From positions 704,501 through 768,500 of the forward strand of contig SMSO01000032.1 in assembly GCA_004764695.1 (NCBI GenBank): 64,000 bases of DNA. Reading direction: 5' to 3'. The notes below the pieces were generated by a model, which was given only the letters and a program-made list of their open reading frames with translations, was not told the origin of the DNA and ran no database searches. Origin of the DNA: Schizochytrium sp. TIO01 (lineage: Eukaryota > Sar > Bigyra > Thraustochytrida > Thraustochytriidae). Shown here one piece after another: positions 27,960 through 39,602 of this stretch. The position numbers and the translations under genes are program-made. Positions within the stretch are counted from its first letter, which is position 1. The number at the start of each line of letters is the position of its first letter.

Positions 27960-27992
27960 CAACTAACTAACTAACTAGCTAGCTAGCTAGCT
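27960..27992. repeat. (ACTA) passing into self-complementary (GCTA) array
   Basis: About four ACTA units change to about four GCTA units. GCTA arrays recur at many places in the window. Confidence 0.9.
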
Positions 27993-29035
27993 GTCAGGCC
28001 GACCAAGCTGTCATGGCAGCAGCAGCAGAGCAACGAGAATGACAGCAAGGCAGCATGAATTGTGTCATACCGCCCTCTCCGGCGAGGCCCACGAGTTAGA
28101 TCGATCTTAGGTCAATGGATAAACCGATCAGTAGCTGCCGAATTGCATCCAAAGCTGCTTCTCGTTAGAAGGCAAGCTTTAAAAGCATTTTAAAAACGTT
28201 TTTTAAAAATTAAATTTTTAAAAAAGATGCCAAGATTTCTGCCACTTGGTAGAAGAACCACGATCTACACACTCACTCGCTCCACAAGGCAGAAGTCCTA
28301 AAGAAAGACCAAGCCAACGAAGGCAGGCTTCCCTAGCTAACTAGGTAGCCACGCACAGCCGCGACAGCTTTCGTCTTCAGCGGCAGCATTGTCTGGCACT
28401 GCTAGCACCACGTCTGCTGCTTGGTCCTGTGCAGCGGCCAGGACAGCGCGATTGACGTGCGGGGGTTATGAAAATGATGTCCTTGCCTTTTTCAGCGAGA
28501 GAGGATTTTCATTCCTTTCTTTGTCTCTTTCGTTATTCAGGAATAAAAGAAACTTTGAAAGGAAAGAACTTACACAAAGAATCCTTTTTAGATTGATGAG
28601 TTGCCAAAAGCTCGGGAAGCACATCCATCATGATGGTCGTGTAATTTGTGCTGGTTTCAATGGCCCTCGTAGCCTAGTGCGAAGACGGTGTCGGCGTCAG
28701 TTAAAGCAATTCCCCCTAGAACGCGCAGTGATGATAGTTATTCTGCTCCTTATGTTGCCGCTCAGGCTGAGACTGTTTCTGTTTCCGTGTGAGCTGCTGC
28801 ACTGGGCAGACAGAACTCCTCTTCAGAGCTACTCATAGGTCATAACAAAAAGGAAGGAAGCCTTCTTTGGGAGCACTCCGTCAGTGGCAGTTCGAGGGAA
28901 TAATGTAAGTACGCTATTCGAAGTCAGTGCGTAAGAGTCTAGGTGCCTACGTAGAAAATGCTACTCAGCACAAAACTGACGAGAGCAAAGCTACGGCGAA
29001 TGGCGTATCCTAGAAGTGCTCGCCCACTGACCAAA

Positions 29036-29049
29036 GCAAATCCAGAACT
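29036..29049 (+). promoter_or_regulatory. Distal upstream element of AQP-B (GCAAATCCAGAACT)
   Basis: Shares CCAAAGCAAATCC with the proximal AQP-C element, and GCAAATCC.GAACTCC with the distal AQP-C element. It ends 227 bases before the AQP-B ATG; the matching AQP-C copy ends 215 bases before its own. An ancestral duplicated promoter is the simplest reading. Confidence 0.5.
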
Positions 29050-29158
29050 CCTCTGCAGACATCCAAGTCTGTCTAGGGGTTGACACACGCAAAGCATCAA
29101 ATATAACCGCAGCTTGTGACTTGAGTTGGGGAGTGCCCCGCGCAAGCACCAGCAAGCA

Positions 29159-29172
29159 GCAAATCCCAAACT
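29159..29172 (+). promoter_or_regulatory. Proximal upstream element of AQP-B (GCAAATCCCAAACT)
   Basis: Identical over all 14 bases to the element at 46,926-46,939 before AQP-C, although the surrounding sequence has diverged. It ends 104 bases before the ATG. Confidence 0.6.
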
Positions 29173-29276
29173 GCCACGGAGCCCGGAGCTACCGTGAATA
29201 AATCCCTTTCTCTCACTACAGAGCAGTACTCAACATTACGTCATTTCAACAGGAGCCGGGAGCATCAAAGCTCAAC

Positions 29277-30260
29277 ATGTTGGTCTACGACGCCGAAGAA
29301 GCGCAGGGTGAGAACATCCAGCAGTCCATCGTCAAGCGGGACGATGATATGGACCCCGAGGATCTGCAAACGCCGATGAAGAGGTACTCTGATTTCATTT
29401 TTCGCCTTCGTGGTGACCCCACGGAGTCTATGGATGATATGCGCGAACCTTCGCTTTTCCGCCAAGTCGTTGCTGAGGCAGTAGGCACTTTTATCATGGT
29501 ACTCTTTGGTCTCAGTATCAACGCCGCCACTGTGATCTGCGGTGCTCACTCAGGCCTCCTTGCAGCAGCCATTGTCTGGGGCATCGCAGTCATTTTCGGA
29601 CTTGTTTCTAGCATTAGTATTTCCGGAGGTCACGTCAACCCTTGCGTCTCTCTTTCGTTTGCTCTCTTGCGTCCTCATGAGTTCCCAGCCTACAAGCTCC
29701 TGCCGTACTGCGCAGGTCAGCTCTTTGGTTCTTTCATTGCTGGATGGGTTGTCTACATTGTGTACAGCCCGGCCATTGTTGCTTACGAAACCCTCAACAA
29801 CATTACCCGTGGTCAGCCTGGCTCTGAAATTACTGCTTCTGCTTTCCACGGCTACCCTCCCAACCCAGCCTTCGTCGGCGACGCTACAGGCTGGACCTGG
29901 AACACGTACTCAAGTACTGGAGCTATGGGAACCGAGGCCCTCAGCTGTGGTATTATGATGTTCATGGTTTTTGCTTTCACTGATCCTCGTAACCACCTGC
30001 AGCTCGGCGGTGGTGCCATTGCCTTTGGTATTGGCCTCAGTGTCACTGCTATTGTGGCTTGCTTCGGCGCTCTTGATGGAACCACCATCAACCCTGCTCG
30101 CGACTTTGGTCCCCGTATCGTGACCTGCCTCATGGGATGGTGGGACATCGCTATCCCGGGTCCTCCCAACGCGTCCATGTGGGGCTACATCATTGGACCT
30201 CTCATTGGTGCTCCCATTGGTGGCGCCATTTATGACCTCGTCGTCATGCGTGGACTGTAA
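29277..30260 (+). CDS. Aquaglyceroporin-like channel with NPC first motif, AQP-B
   Basis: A 327-residue six-helix MIP channel. The second half-helix has the GlpF-type NPARD at 272-276, and Trp101 matches the GlpF selectivity-filter Trp. The first half-helix reads SGGHVNPCV, with NPC at 121-123 in place of NPA. In animals an NPC first motif is known from the divergent AQP11 type; here the rest of the protein is an ordinary GlpF-like channel, so the change looks like local substitution in a paralogue. The core is about three quarters identical to AQP-C by my alignment, including the MLVYDAEE start, the RLRGDPTE.MDDMREPSL block before TM1 and the C-terminal MRGL. Codons are less C-biased than in AQP-C, which suggests lower expression or weaker selection. 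The frame is intact, with no stop or frameshift, so I call it a gene and not a pseudogene. Effect on pore selectivity is inference. Confidence 0.96.
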   Translation: MLVYDAEEAQGENIQQSIVKRDDDMDPEDLQTPMKRYSDFIFRLRGDPTESMDDMREPSLFRQVVAEAVGTFIMVLFGLSINAATVICGAHSGLLAAAIVWGIAVIFGLVSSISISGGHVNPCVSLSFALLRPHEFPAYKLLPYCAGQLFGSFIAGWVVYIVYSPAIVAYETLNNITRGQPGSEITASAFHGYPPNPAFVGDATGWTWNTYSSTGAMGTEALSCGIMMFMVFAFTDPRNHLQLGGGAIAFGIGLSVTAIVACFGALDGTTINPARDFGPRIVTCLMGWWDIAIPGPPNASMWGYIIGPLIGAPIGGAIYDLVVMRGL

Positions 30261-33200
30261 ACATTATCGTCTGCGAACAGCATCGACATTTGCTGCGCAA
30301 CTGTTAGCTGCAACTTCGATCTTTTTTTCACTGTCAGACTTCTTTCACTCTCTTCCTTTTTTTACTTATTTACTTACTTCTTATATCTCTAACCAACCCG
30401 TGCCCATCCTACATGCATAGAACATAGACACAGGGCTTTACGCCTCCCCGTAGAGTAAATGGCACGCTAATGTAAGCCTCCTGTCCATTTCTTTACTCTC
30501 TGTCGCTGCTTCATCCTTGTCCCTCCCATCACTTGAACTCCTCTTGGTTCCCTTCTTGCACTTTTTAATCACTGTAGGCTCGATCCTTGGGGGTTGACTG
30601 CTACTTCAACGTCGGAGCAAAGAACTTCTTCAAGACGTACCCTTGCGAGTATTCCTCTATATTCTAGGCAAAATAAACGCGAACCTCTTGAAATTCCTGT
30701 TCACTATCCCTTTCTCATAGCGATTCTTGTTTAGTTTGAATCGGTTGCTCGATGATAGTTATGTAGCTATCTACAAAATTCTTTGTTTCGCCTTCCTCCA
30801 GGAATTTGATATTTGACTTGTTCGGTGACCTAGAGAACTCCCAACTTCGCACATTGCGTCATCATGGTGGCATACTTCTTTAGTCGTCCAAAGGTAAACA
30901 AACACGCTTTTGACAAGAAGAATCTGTAAGCAAGAAAGCAAAGGCCAATGAAGTCCCCACTATTGCAGATGATATACTACTTCAAGTCAAGACAATTGAA
31001 GACCTAAGTACTCGCGTTCACCCGATCAAGACAGGGGTGATAAGTAGATCAGAAGGATGTTACCAACCTATCTTGAATTGTTGAGGGGTGAACTATTAAT
31101 CACAAATCAACAGATTGCGCGGACCTTAATCATGATAACAAGCATTGCAAAAAACCTGCTAGCAAGCCTGAAAAAGGTTTTCTTTGAGCTCCATGCAATG
31201 CAGTCAAAACCCTGATACGTGCCTGTACCTTAGAAACTTTATCCTTTATGTGTATTGCTGGTGGCTCCAAAACACAAATACAAAGCTTAGTCACTTAAAC
31301 ACTGGTGTTAAATGCACTCAATCTAGGGTGTCGGCATCGTATGAGCTACCTCAGTCCAATCTTGTCGATAAGACAGACGTGACCCTTTTAAAGAGTCAGG
31401 TTTTAGACTGTCTCATAGTGGGGAATGTTGCAAGCTCGACCGAGGAGGAGATTTAACGTGTCTCCGGGTGTGACCAGTCCATACGCGATTATGGGATCAC
31501 GCTTGAGTCAGCAGCAGATCTTCGCAGTTCGTTTTCTGCACATCAGTCCACACTCGGACCAACAACGAACAAGAACATGCCGGGCTCCACTAAACTCAGT
31601 CTCCAAATGCCACGCAATGAAAGCATTCATTCTGTAACGTTCTGCTCTTGCGACGTAGGAGAAAAAATCGTCTTTCATTTTGTGTTGCACTTCACCTCTA
31701 ATGCCAACACGCAGAGTCTGTATAACCTCAAAAAGGTCTATTTAATCTGCTGCTCGCTCCTTCAAGTCGCTTTGGAGAAATCCTTGGCTACGGCTACGGC
31801 TGCGGCTGCGACTCTTTGTGAGAAGCGACAACCTGTGAGAAGCGTGGGTAGCCCATTGTCATGCTCCACGCTGCTCAGTCGTGTCGATGATCCTGCGCAG
31901 CATCGACGCCAAAGTCATCGTCCTGCTCCAGAGCTCTGTCTTTACTAGTCTGCCAGTGCTCTGAGCAGGCTATGTCTGCACAAGCACCTCAACTTTCACT
32001 CGCTCCTGCAGTGCAAATGCAGTTTTATCAATTCACAAAACGTAGTTCTATCTTTTAGGCTAAAAGGTAGCTAATATCAATGGTATCTTCGCAAAGTTCT
32101 TATCATGTATCTATGATACCGCATGGTCCACTTGTTCGGACAGAGGAAAATGTCGAATCTGCAGAGCCTTGTATGCCAAATTATAGTAATGCGTTAGCGT
32201 GCATCATGCCACCCATTGCTTCGCGTAAGTTTAAATTTGTATCGGTCCCAAAGTAAACTATACTTGGAACTCGCTAGAAAAACATTTTAAAGTTGGACAA
32301 GACAACCTTTTTATTTCAACTATTTATATTTCTCTAATGATAAGCTATACGGGTTGCCTCCTAGAAGGGGAACAACTTGCACTGCACTTATGATTGAATG
32401 GGAGCCATCGTAACCCTTGAGTTTTTAGTTCTTGAAGAGTTTTAATAGTCAATCACTCCAACAGAGAGCCTCCATCTCATTGTTGTTGTTGTTGTTAGTG
32501 TTGTAAGCGTTGTAAGCGTTGGCAAAATCAGGAGAAGACTTGAATGGATCTTGGACTGCTCATTCCTGCCTCCGAGCTCAAGCCTTCGGCCAAGCCGTTC
32601 TTTCCCACGGACGACTGTCGCAGCGATACTTTGAAATGAATAAGCCAAGGAAGTCCAAGTTCAAGTTCAAGTTCAAGAAGAACCAACTTCTCGAGAGTCC
32701 AAGCCGAGCTTAGAAAAAAGCTAGCTCCGAGCAAGTGGAATCTGGACCGTGGCAGAACACACTTTGCATCGCCAGGAAGGGCAGATCCGATCTTCGTCTT
32801 GGTCGCTTCTGAATCGCAGAGGCAGTGCCGGAAAGGAGGCATAGCTGCCAACAAAATACAGCAACGGTAGCCAATCTTCTTCTCTTCTTCCCTGTCATAC
32901 GCATCGGGTATGCCTGTCTAGCTCGTTCAGAGCCGCGGCGTACGGCCTCTGTCCGAAGCCCCATCCTTTTCAGTAAAAAGGAAGAGAGAGTCGTCTCGTT
33001 TTAAAAACTTTTCATTTGCTTATGCATGTATTTAGTATTATAAAAAAAATTAAAATAAAAATCGAATGATGATAAATATAATTATTATCATTATGTGATC
33101 ATGGATCTTTGTTTAAAAAAATGAGGAGAGGAGGTCAAGGGACGCCGTTCTTTTGTACATGCAGGAACTACTAACAGTTAGGTGCGTGCTTGATTGCAGC

Positions 33201-36200
33201 TTGACCTTCGAGGTCCATCTTATGCGACAGATGGCTTGAACTTAAGGCTCCAAGTCTTGTGAACGCCGGTGTTCTGTGAGCGGCGTGGTTTCCTGAGGCG
33301 TAGAGGAAGTTCTGGCGGCGGCTGGGGCGGTTTTGCAGGAATCCGAGTAGGAAATTCTGCTGTTTGGAGGCGGGGGATCTGCGATGAAGTGGCAGTAGCT
33401 CGATTGAGGGAAACTTGAAGGAATCTTCGATCCAAGGCAACCAACCTCAAGGAGAGAGAATGCAGCTCCCTCCCTCGCACGCACACACGAAGCCAGACGT
33501 GCGAAGACCAACGAATGGGTGCACAGACGTGCCGTAACGTGCCGTACGTTAAGTCTCAAAGCTTTGTTTGCCTGCGCAAAGCGGATGGGATGACCTAGAG
33601 CGGACGATGGCCTGGCTTGACCAAAAGGACAGGAATTGCCTTGGAGGTAGACAGTAATGAAGCAAGCTAGCCTACAGACAAGATGAACTACACAGATTTA
33701 TGGCATCTTGAGCGCTCGGGAAGTGAGTTTTATAATATATAATAGTTACTTCCCAGTAGTCAAGTTTTAGCTTTGAAAAGAGAATAATTAGGCAAATGAG
33801 GATGCAAAGATGTTGTTAACCTTAGAAATAAACAGACATACCAACGACATCCTTCCAACGCTAAACAGTTGAGGGGGAACTTTAGAATGATCGTTGAGAG
33901 ATAGATTGTGTGCGCGTGAGTGCGCGATCTACTGACTTCAACTAATACCTGTGTCTGCACTCACTGCAACACATTCTAACAAAAGAGGACGACAACCGCG
34001 ATAACTGTGCGTCTCATTTAAGCGCAATCAAAGCTTTGCAAAAAATGCAGTGCTACACTTTGATAGGATATGCGATCTTTTTTTTTCTCTCTGCCAAGCC
34101 TTCTAGCCTTGTTGGATGTGTGGTAAGCAGGTGCAGCAATTAAGTGCTTTGCCGAGAGGCCCCGAGTAGCTATCACGACGAGGTAACACAACTAAATACA
34201 TAAAATTCTGGAGTCACTTACCCTAAAGAGATAAAATGCAAGTGAGAATTGAAAACTATTCCCCAAAAGTTAATCCTGGTTTAAATGCTGCCGAGGGGGT
34301 GCATATCTACAAAGAGTCGCTCTTGAAAGGCCACAACGAATGCTGAGGTTGCTAAGGTGATCCTTTAATAAATTGAAAAATGTCAGTGGACAGACTGATG
34401 ACAACACGAAAGTCTTCCATGCTGTCCAGAAAACGCTATGGCAACTCCTCAGTGAAGATGACAATGGAGAGGCTGTATTGATTAACGGAGGGGGGCTAGC
34501 CAAAGGCTACTTACTGTCAATTTTATTTGTCCTAACGCTTGAATTCGCTTACCTCAAAAATAAAAAACACTTCAACAAACTTGAATGGGTAGCTTGTACC
34601 TCTATACAAACTGCTATGCTGTTCTTATCACACAAAGGCTTACGAGTGCATGATGCGCTTTGCCCTTTGAGTTTCATTCCAGCCATCGATATTACACAAC
34701 GCTTCATACAATATGATTTTAACAAGATGGTTGTGGGACACTTGGATTAGAATGGTGTTTGCGATGGCGACCATGACGACGCTCCCCCTCTCATACATAG
34801 CTGCAGCAGCGACTGGGCAATGGTAGGAATTCAATTATACTTTTTATTTCTTTGAATGACGAGTCTAGCTTATTATTGTAGTGCATATATGTACTGGTTG
34901 AGAGCTGCGATCGAGACGCAGTTTTCATTAGTGTTCCAAATGCCCTCCTACCTTGGGGACACGAGCTCGAGATGGCCACTGAATTGTCAAACTCGAGTTG
35001 CAGATGGCGCGCGCCGGCTCCTGTGTAAGGCCGTCCAGTTCTTTATAGATGGTCTAGGGTTCAAACACAGATCTTAGAATACAGCAACGACGTCATCCAC
35101 ATGAGTACTCAAGGAATGGTTGTGAAGTTTTGTCCATCTCCCGCTCTTGACGAAGTGACTTCTGCATCTGACGTTGTACATGACTTACTTGAGATGAAGT
35201 CATTTTTCATTTTTGAGTGAGTTAAATAATAAATAAATTTAATTTTATTTATTTTGAGGTGTTGTAAATGTTGAATTGCAAAAAATTAAAAGGGTCATTG
35301 GTATCAAAACAAACGGAAATCTGAATTACTAGTCAACCTCTAAAAATCTGCAACCACCATTTATGCATTGATAAAGTATCTAGGAGACGGATCTACGCTT
35401 GTATCAATTTCCTTTATGATTAAACGCCGAGATTTGTGTCGAAATTTAGAAACTGTCGCATCGAGAGATCCCTTCAATTCTGCTTGCCATACCTCTCTTT
35501 GTCTACCATCCGTATTTAGAAATTTTCAATACTTTTTATATTTAGCACGTGTGATCCGTAAATCATGCAGCGCGATTCTCTTCAGCTTCGTTCTGCTGCA
35601 TTACTCGAACAAACTCTTCGAGAAATCAATCTGCCGTTGCATTCAAAATCTTGACTTTTTTGGTTGGACCGTGAAAACCCTGCTAAGTTTATACGGCTTC
35701 AAATTCACTGGTCGCATAAAACATGAAATTCGAGGCTTATTCATCCTTCGCCCCTCCGCAAAGATCACGATAGGCTGGGAACCAACTACAATCATCCTTG
35801 GCCGTTTATGTGTTTTCCTTTCGTCCTCCTCCAGTGACCATGATTTGAATGCGAGCTCAAGAGTTTATTCATTTGCAGCTGCTAATAAGCTGATCCCTCC
35901 GTTCATGCTTAAGCTGCCGCTTCCCTAGCACATTTCCCCTGCGTTTCCTTCGCTGTGCTATATGAAGCGCAGCTAAGCACATGCCATACTTAAGTACCCG
36001 GGGGTGCCCGTCTTACAAGTCACTATACCTGGGCTATAGCACCCTTGAGCGCTTTCAGCAGGAGCTCAGCAGGAGCCGGCTCTCTCGTTTCGCTCAGTTT
36101 TGATTGCTTTTGTTGCTTCTTTATTTCTTTGTTTCTTTGTTCACGCTGTTTCGTCGGAGAGGCGTAACAGTTCCGGCCTCTTGAGGCTTGTGTTTGTTTC

Positions 36201-36360
36201 TTTGGTGGGCGCCCTCGCTCGCCTCACCCGCCCATTTAAAGATCTTCGTTGCGACGTCTCGAAGAACCTCGAGCAGATCCCGCGCCCGAGAAAGCTGCCG
36301 ATCAACCTGCTTTCTCAGGCTCGTTGCGTCAATTCTGCGCGACAGCGAAGATCGCTTTGA
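30261..36360. other. Segment without supported genes
   Basis: It begins with the AQP-B 3' region (TTAC/TTTC-rich to about 30,390). Most of 30,400-32,400 and 33,560-36,000 is poor in simple repeats. TTG units with TAAGCG interruptions lie at 32,479-32,520 and TTCAAG units at 32,653-32,677. Open frames at 34,373-34,750 and 35,368-35,928 (186 codons) both start at TTG and resemble no family; a short, strongly hydrophobic frame at about 34,700-34,830 could be a membrane-protein remnant. Confidence 0.5.
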
Positions 36361-38500
36361 GCGAAGAAGAAGAAGAAGAAGAAGCAGAAGAAGGGTTCTT
36401 GAAAGATTTGGACTAAGTTCTTTTGATGTTCAAGAAGGAAGTAAAATTATAATTAGTTGCAAGTTCTTTTCCTTTTCTGTCTTTCTTCCATAATCTCAAT
36501 CTCGGCAACGCCGACCCTCAGAAGCTTTTCCCTTCCTTCAACACTTGCTATACCAAGGATACGCCTTTTCAAGGCCCAAGAGCAACCCGGAGAACTGAGG
36601 AAGCGCCCTTGCCTCCCTCCCTCCCTCCCACCAATGAAGGCGCATGGCGCCGAGCCGAGTTACACCTTCAATCAATCATCAAACCATCCTTGGAATCTGG
36701 ATGTTTCAAATTGCTAAATCGCTTTGAGACAACAAACAAATAGATAGATGAATGAATGAATGAATGAACATATATAATAAAAATAAAACGATATTATACG
36801 TATGTGATGAAAAAAAACTTATAATCGGAATATAAAATGTGAGAGTTTGTCAGAGTAGATACTTATCTACTTCCTAGCAGGGTACCTAGGTACCTCCTAG
36901 TGCTTCTTTCGAGACCTGGGCGGCACTTGCACTGCTGTCATAGTAGTTCTGCAGTGCCTCGCTCCTCGAGCCATTCCCTCATGCGATGGCCGTGTGTAAG
37001 TATTATACGCTATCCTGGGCGCCAACTCCATCCCGGAACTGGCTGGTTTGTGCACAGTACTAACTAGCGGCAATTCATGCAAGAAAAGAAATCATCTGGG
37101 AACCATCGAGCGTGCGAGCAGGCGTGCGAACGGTGTGCCCTCTCATTAATCTATCGATAAATAAATAGTTAATTAAACCAATGGTTCTTTTATTATATAT
37201 TGACAAACAAATAAATCATTGATTGATTGATTGATTGATTGAATAGTTCTTGCCAATATCGTCGTGACCATGATCATCATCGGAAGAGACGAGGGGATTC
37301 TAGGCTCGAGTACACTTCCTCGCGCTGACTGCCGTAGCCAAGCCCTAGGCTCTTTTTATTTTGCAAATCAATGTCTTTCTATTTTATTCTTCTAAATAAA
37401 TGTTATCTACTAGGATCAGTGTGACGCGCCGAGACTTATCCATCTTCAGACGCCTCTTCATGTTAAGCGAAGAGACAGAGTCCAGGAGCTGTGTTTTCAT
37501 TGTAAGCAAGAAAAAATAACATCCAAGAGCTAGCTAGCCCCCAATTTTTACAAAAAGAAAATACTACAAAAAACTGCCATTCTCGGCGAAGTTTGGCTCA
37601 ACCCCGGCCAATGCACGCGCCTGAGGGAGCATCCTGCGGGTTTGGAATTCTCTCCTGCAATCACAACCCTAGAGAGCGATACTCTGCGGCTCGAGGAAAA
37701 GCAACTTGGATTGGCAGATATCTCCACATCGCCACATTCTCATCCCTCCCTCCCTTCCCTTGGTAACAAAAACTTACAAGCATGCATTTCTTTTTATTTG
37801 TTTTCTATTCCTTTTAAAATAAAAGACGTAGAATGCTCTTTCACTTTCACTTTATACTTTTTTTAAAATCCATTTAAAAACTTTTTTTTGTTTTTAAATT
37901 AAATCCATAAAAAAAACATTTTTAACTTTATGTTTTCGTAAAGTTACAAAAAATGTAAAATGAAAACGTATCTTCTACTAAGTGCTGCTGGCATTGTATT
38001 TTCAAAACCTCGCGTCCGCTCGAGGACAATTGTGCCCGCACCGCATATGCCTGTCTTTCTTCTTGTTCTTGTGCAGGCTCTGCCTTTCCATTCTTCCGCT
38101 CCAACCTCTTTCCTCGCTCTCTCTTCCCTTCAGCAGCTCCGTTTCCCTCCCTTTCGTAAGCGAGCTTCCTTCGCCCCAAGATAACACGAAAGAAGGAGCG
38201 TGAGAATCTTGAATCGGAGCGGCAACTTGGATTTGGACCTGAAGCCCCTTTTAGGGCGCAGCAGATCGATTGTCGGAATGACCTTTGAAGAAGAATTGAA
38301 TCGTCGCGAGAGATGACCTCCGCAGCGCCCCTCGTCGCCTTGGGCGCAGGCCTCTTCAGGCGCCAGCCAAGCTAGCTAAAGCTCCTCAGGCTCAGGATGC
38401 GGAAGCTTTCGCTTCGGTCCCTGAAGTTCCTCGAACGGCCGTATCCTGGGACCCAAAGATCTCGAGCTCAGGTTTGCGGCTTCGAGCGCCGCGGCGCCCT

Positions 38501-38572
38501 CTCCAAAGAGGACTCCAAGGAGGACTCCAAAGAGGACTCCGAAAAGGACTCCAAAAAGGACTCCGAAGAGGT
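38501..38572. repeat. 12-base minisatellite, six copies
   Basis: The unit is CTCCAAAGAGGA, with A/G changes at a few positions. Because 12 is a multiple of three, it keeps reading frames open on both strands (Ser-Lys-Glu-Asp in one + frame). I do not take these as genes. Confidence 0.95.
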
Positions 38573-39066
38573 CTTCGCCTTGAGCTACGGAGACCAAGAT
38601 GTAGGAGGCCACGCAGGCCAAGGCGCAGGCCTGGGCGAAGCCTGGGAGGGAGGGCGCTGCGTAGCAGTATCATGATACTTGGGCTTGGAACGCGAGGGCT
38701 CTCGCAATTCAGAAGCCCGCCATGCGCGCGCCCCGAACTTGGATGAGGGCGTGGCGTCGATGAAGGCGGCGTCGGCCGGCTTAGTCCAACTTGGTCACTG
38801 GAAGGCTGAAGCTGATCTTGTCTTCACTTCACGCGTGCGTGGGCGGCGTCGATCGGGCGCGGACTCGGCCCGCTCGGGTCCGTGTGGAGGAGCATGGACG
38901 CGACCATCGCTCAGAGCTGTGCGTACCCGAACTCGCCGGCCAAGCTCGCCCTCGCGAGCCGAGCCTCTTTCAACGAGGCCAACTCCGGTCTCGAGCGAGC
39001 GAGGCCATGCCCAGGATAACTGAAGAAGACGCGGCAGAAACCACGGAGACGGATTCCCATACTCCA

Positions 39067-39211
39067 AATCGAACGAATCGAACGAATTGAACCAATTGAA
39101 CCAATTTTAACCAATTGAAACAATTGAATTAATTGAATTAATTGAATTAATTGAACCAATTGAACCAATTGAATTAATTGAAACAATTGAATTAATTGAA
39201 ACAATTGAATG
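39067..39211. repeat. 9-base minisatellite AATTGAANN, about 16 copies
   Basis: Sixteen tandem 9-base units, with one extra base in the fifth. The first seven bases are almost constant (AATCGAA in the two leftmost units) and the last two vary among CG, CC, AC, TT and TG. Each unit contains the palindrome AATT. Confidence 0.97.
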
Positions 39212-39577
39212 AACGACCTTTGACCTATGATCTGCGATCTATACGCCAACACGACTGACCGAGTAAGTGCCTATGCCATATATATGATATACAGATAGAT
39301 ACATATATGTATATATGGATGCATGTATTATTATATAATATAATATTATATTATATTATGTCATTGTATGAATGTATGTACGTCTGTATGTCTGTCTTGA
39401 ATAAGTAGGTACTTGGTATCAGGAGCAGCGTATTCAGAGGTCGCTCCAGCTGAATCGCCGCCTCGCGCTGCCCGTTCGCGGGGCGGTGAAATCCGGCGCG
39501 CCGCGTCTGCAATTGCAGCTGCCGGAGACGCTGGCTGGCCGACGCAGGCCTTCTTTGGAGGCATGACGACGGCCAGG

Positions 39578-39602
39578 CTGCCTGCCTGCCTGCCTGCCTG
39601 TC
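39578..39602. repeat. (GCCT) tetranucleotide array
   Basis: About six GCCT units followed by GTCA/GTCT variants. Confidence 0.9.

Larger units (their letters stand above)
23641..29035. other. Gene-free segment, microsatellites resume
   Basis: No supported gene. It includes GTGA units (about 23,665-23,684), AGAAC units (24,598-24,621), TTTA units (25,260-25,282) and an ACTA-to-GCTA array (27,960-27,992). The frame 28,389-28,838 (+), just upstream of AQP-B, starts at TTG and has no recognisable domain. Confidence 0.5.

Noticed and set aside
34373-34750. 125-codon + strand frame, and a hydrophobic frame overlapping its end
   Set aside because: Non-ATG start and no family resemblance. The hydrophobic stretch looked membrane-like, but I could not tie it to any transporter.
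35368-35928. 186-codon + strand frame
   Set aside because: It starts at TTG, with Cys/Phe/Leu/Ser-rich composition and no domain; one or two such frames are expected by chance in 64 kb.
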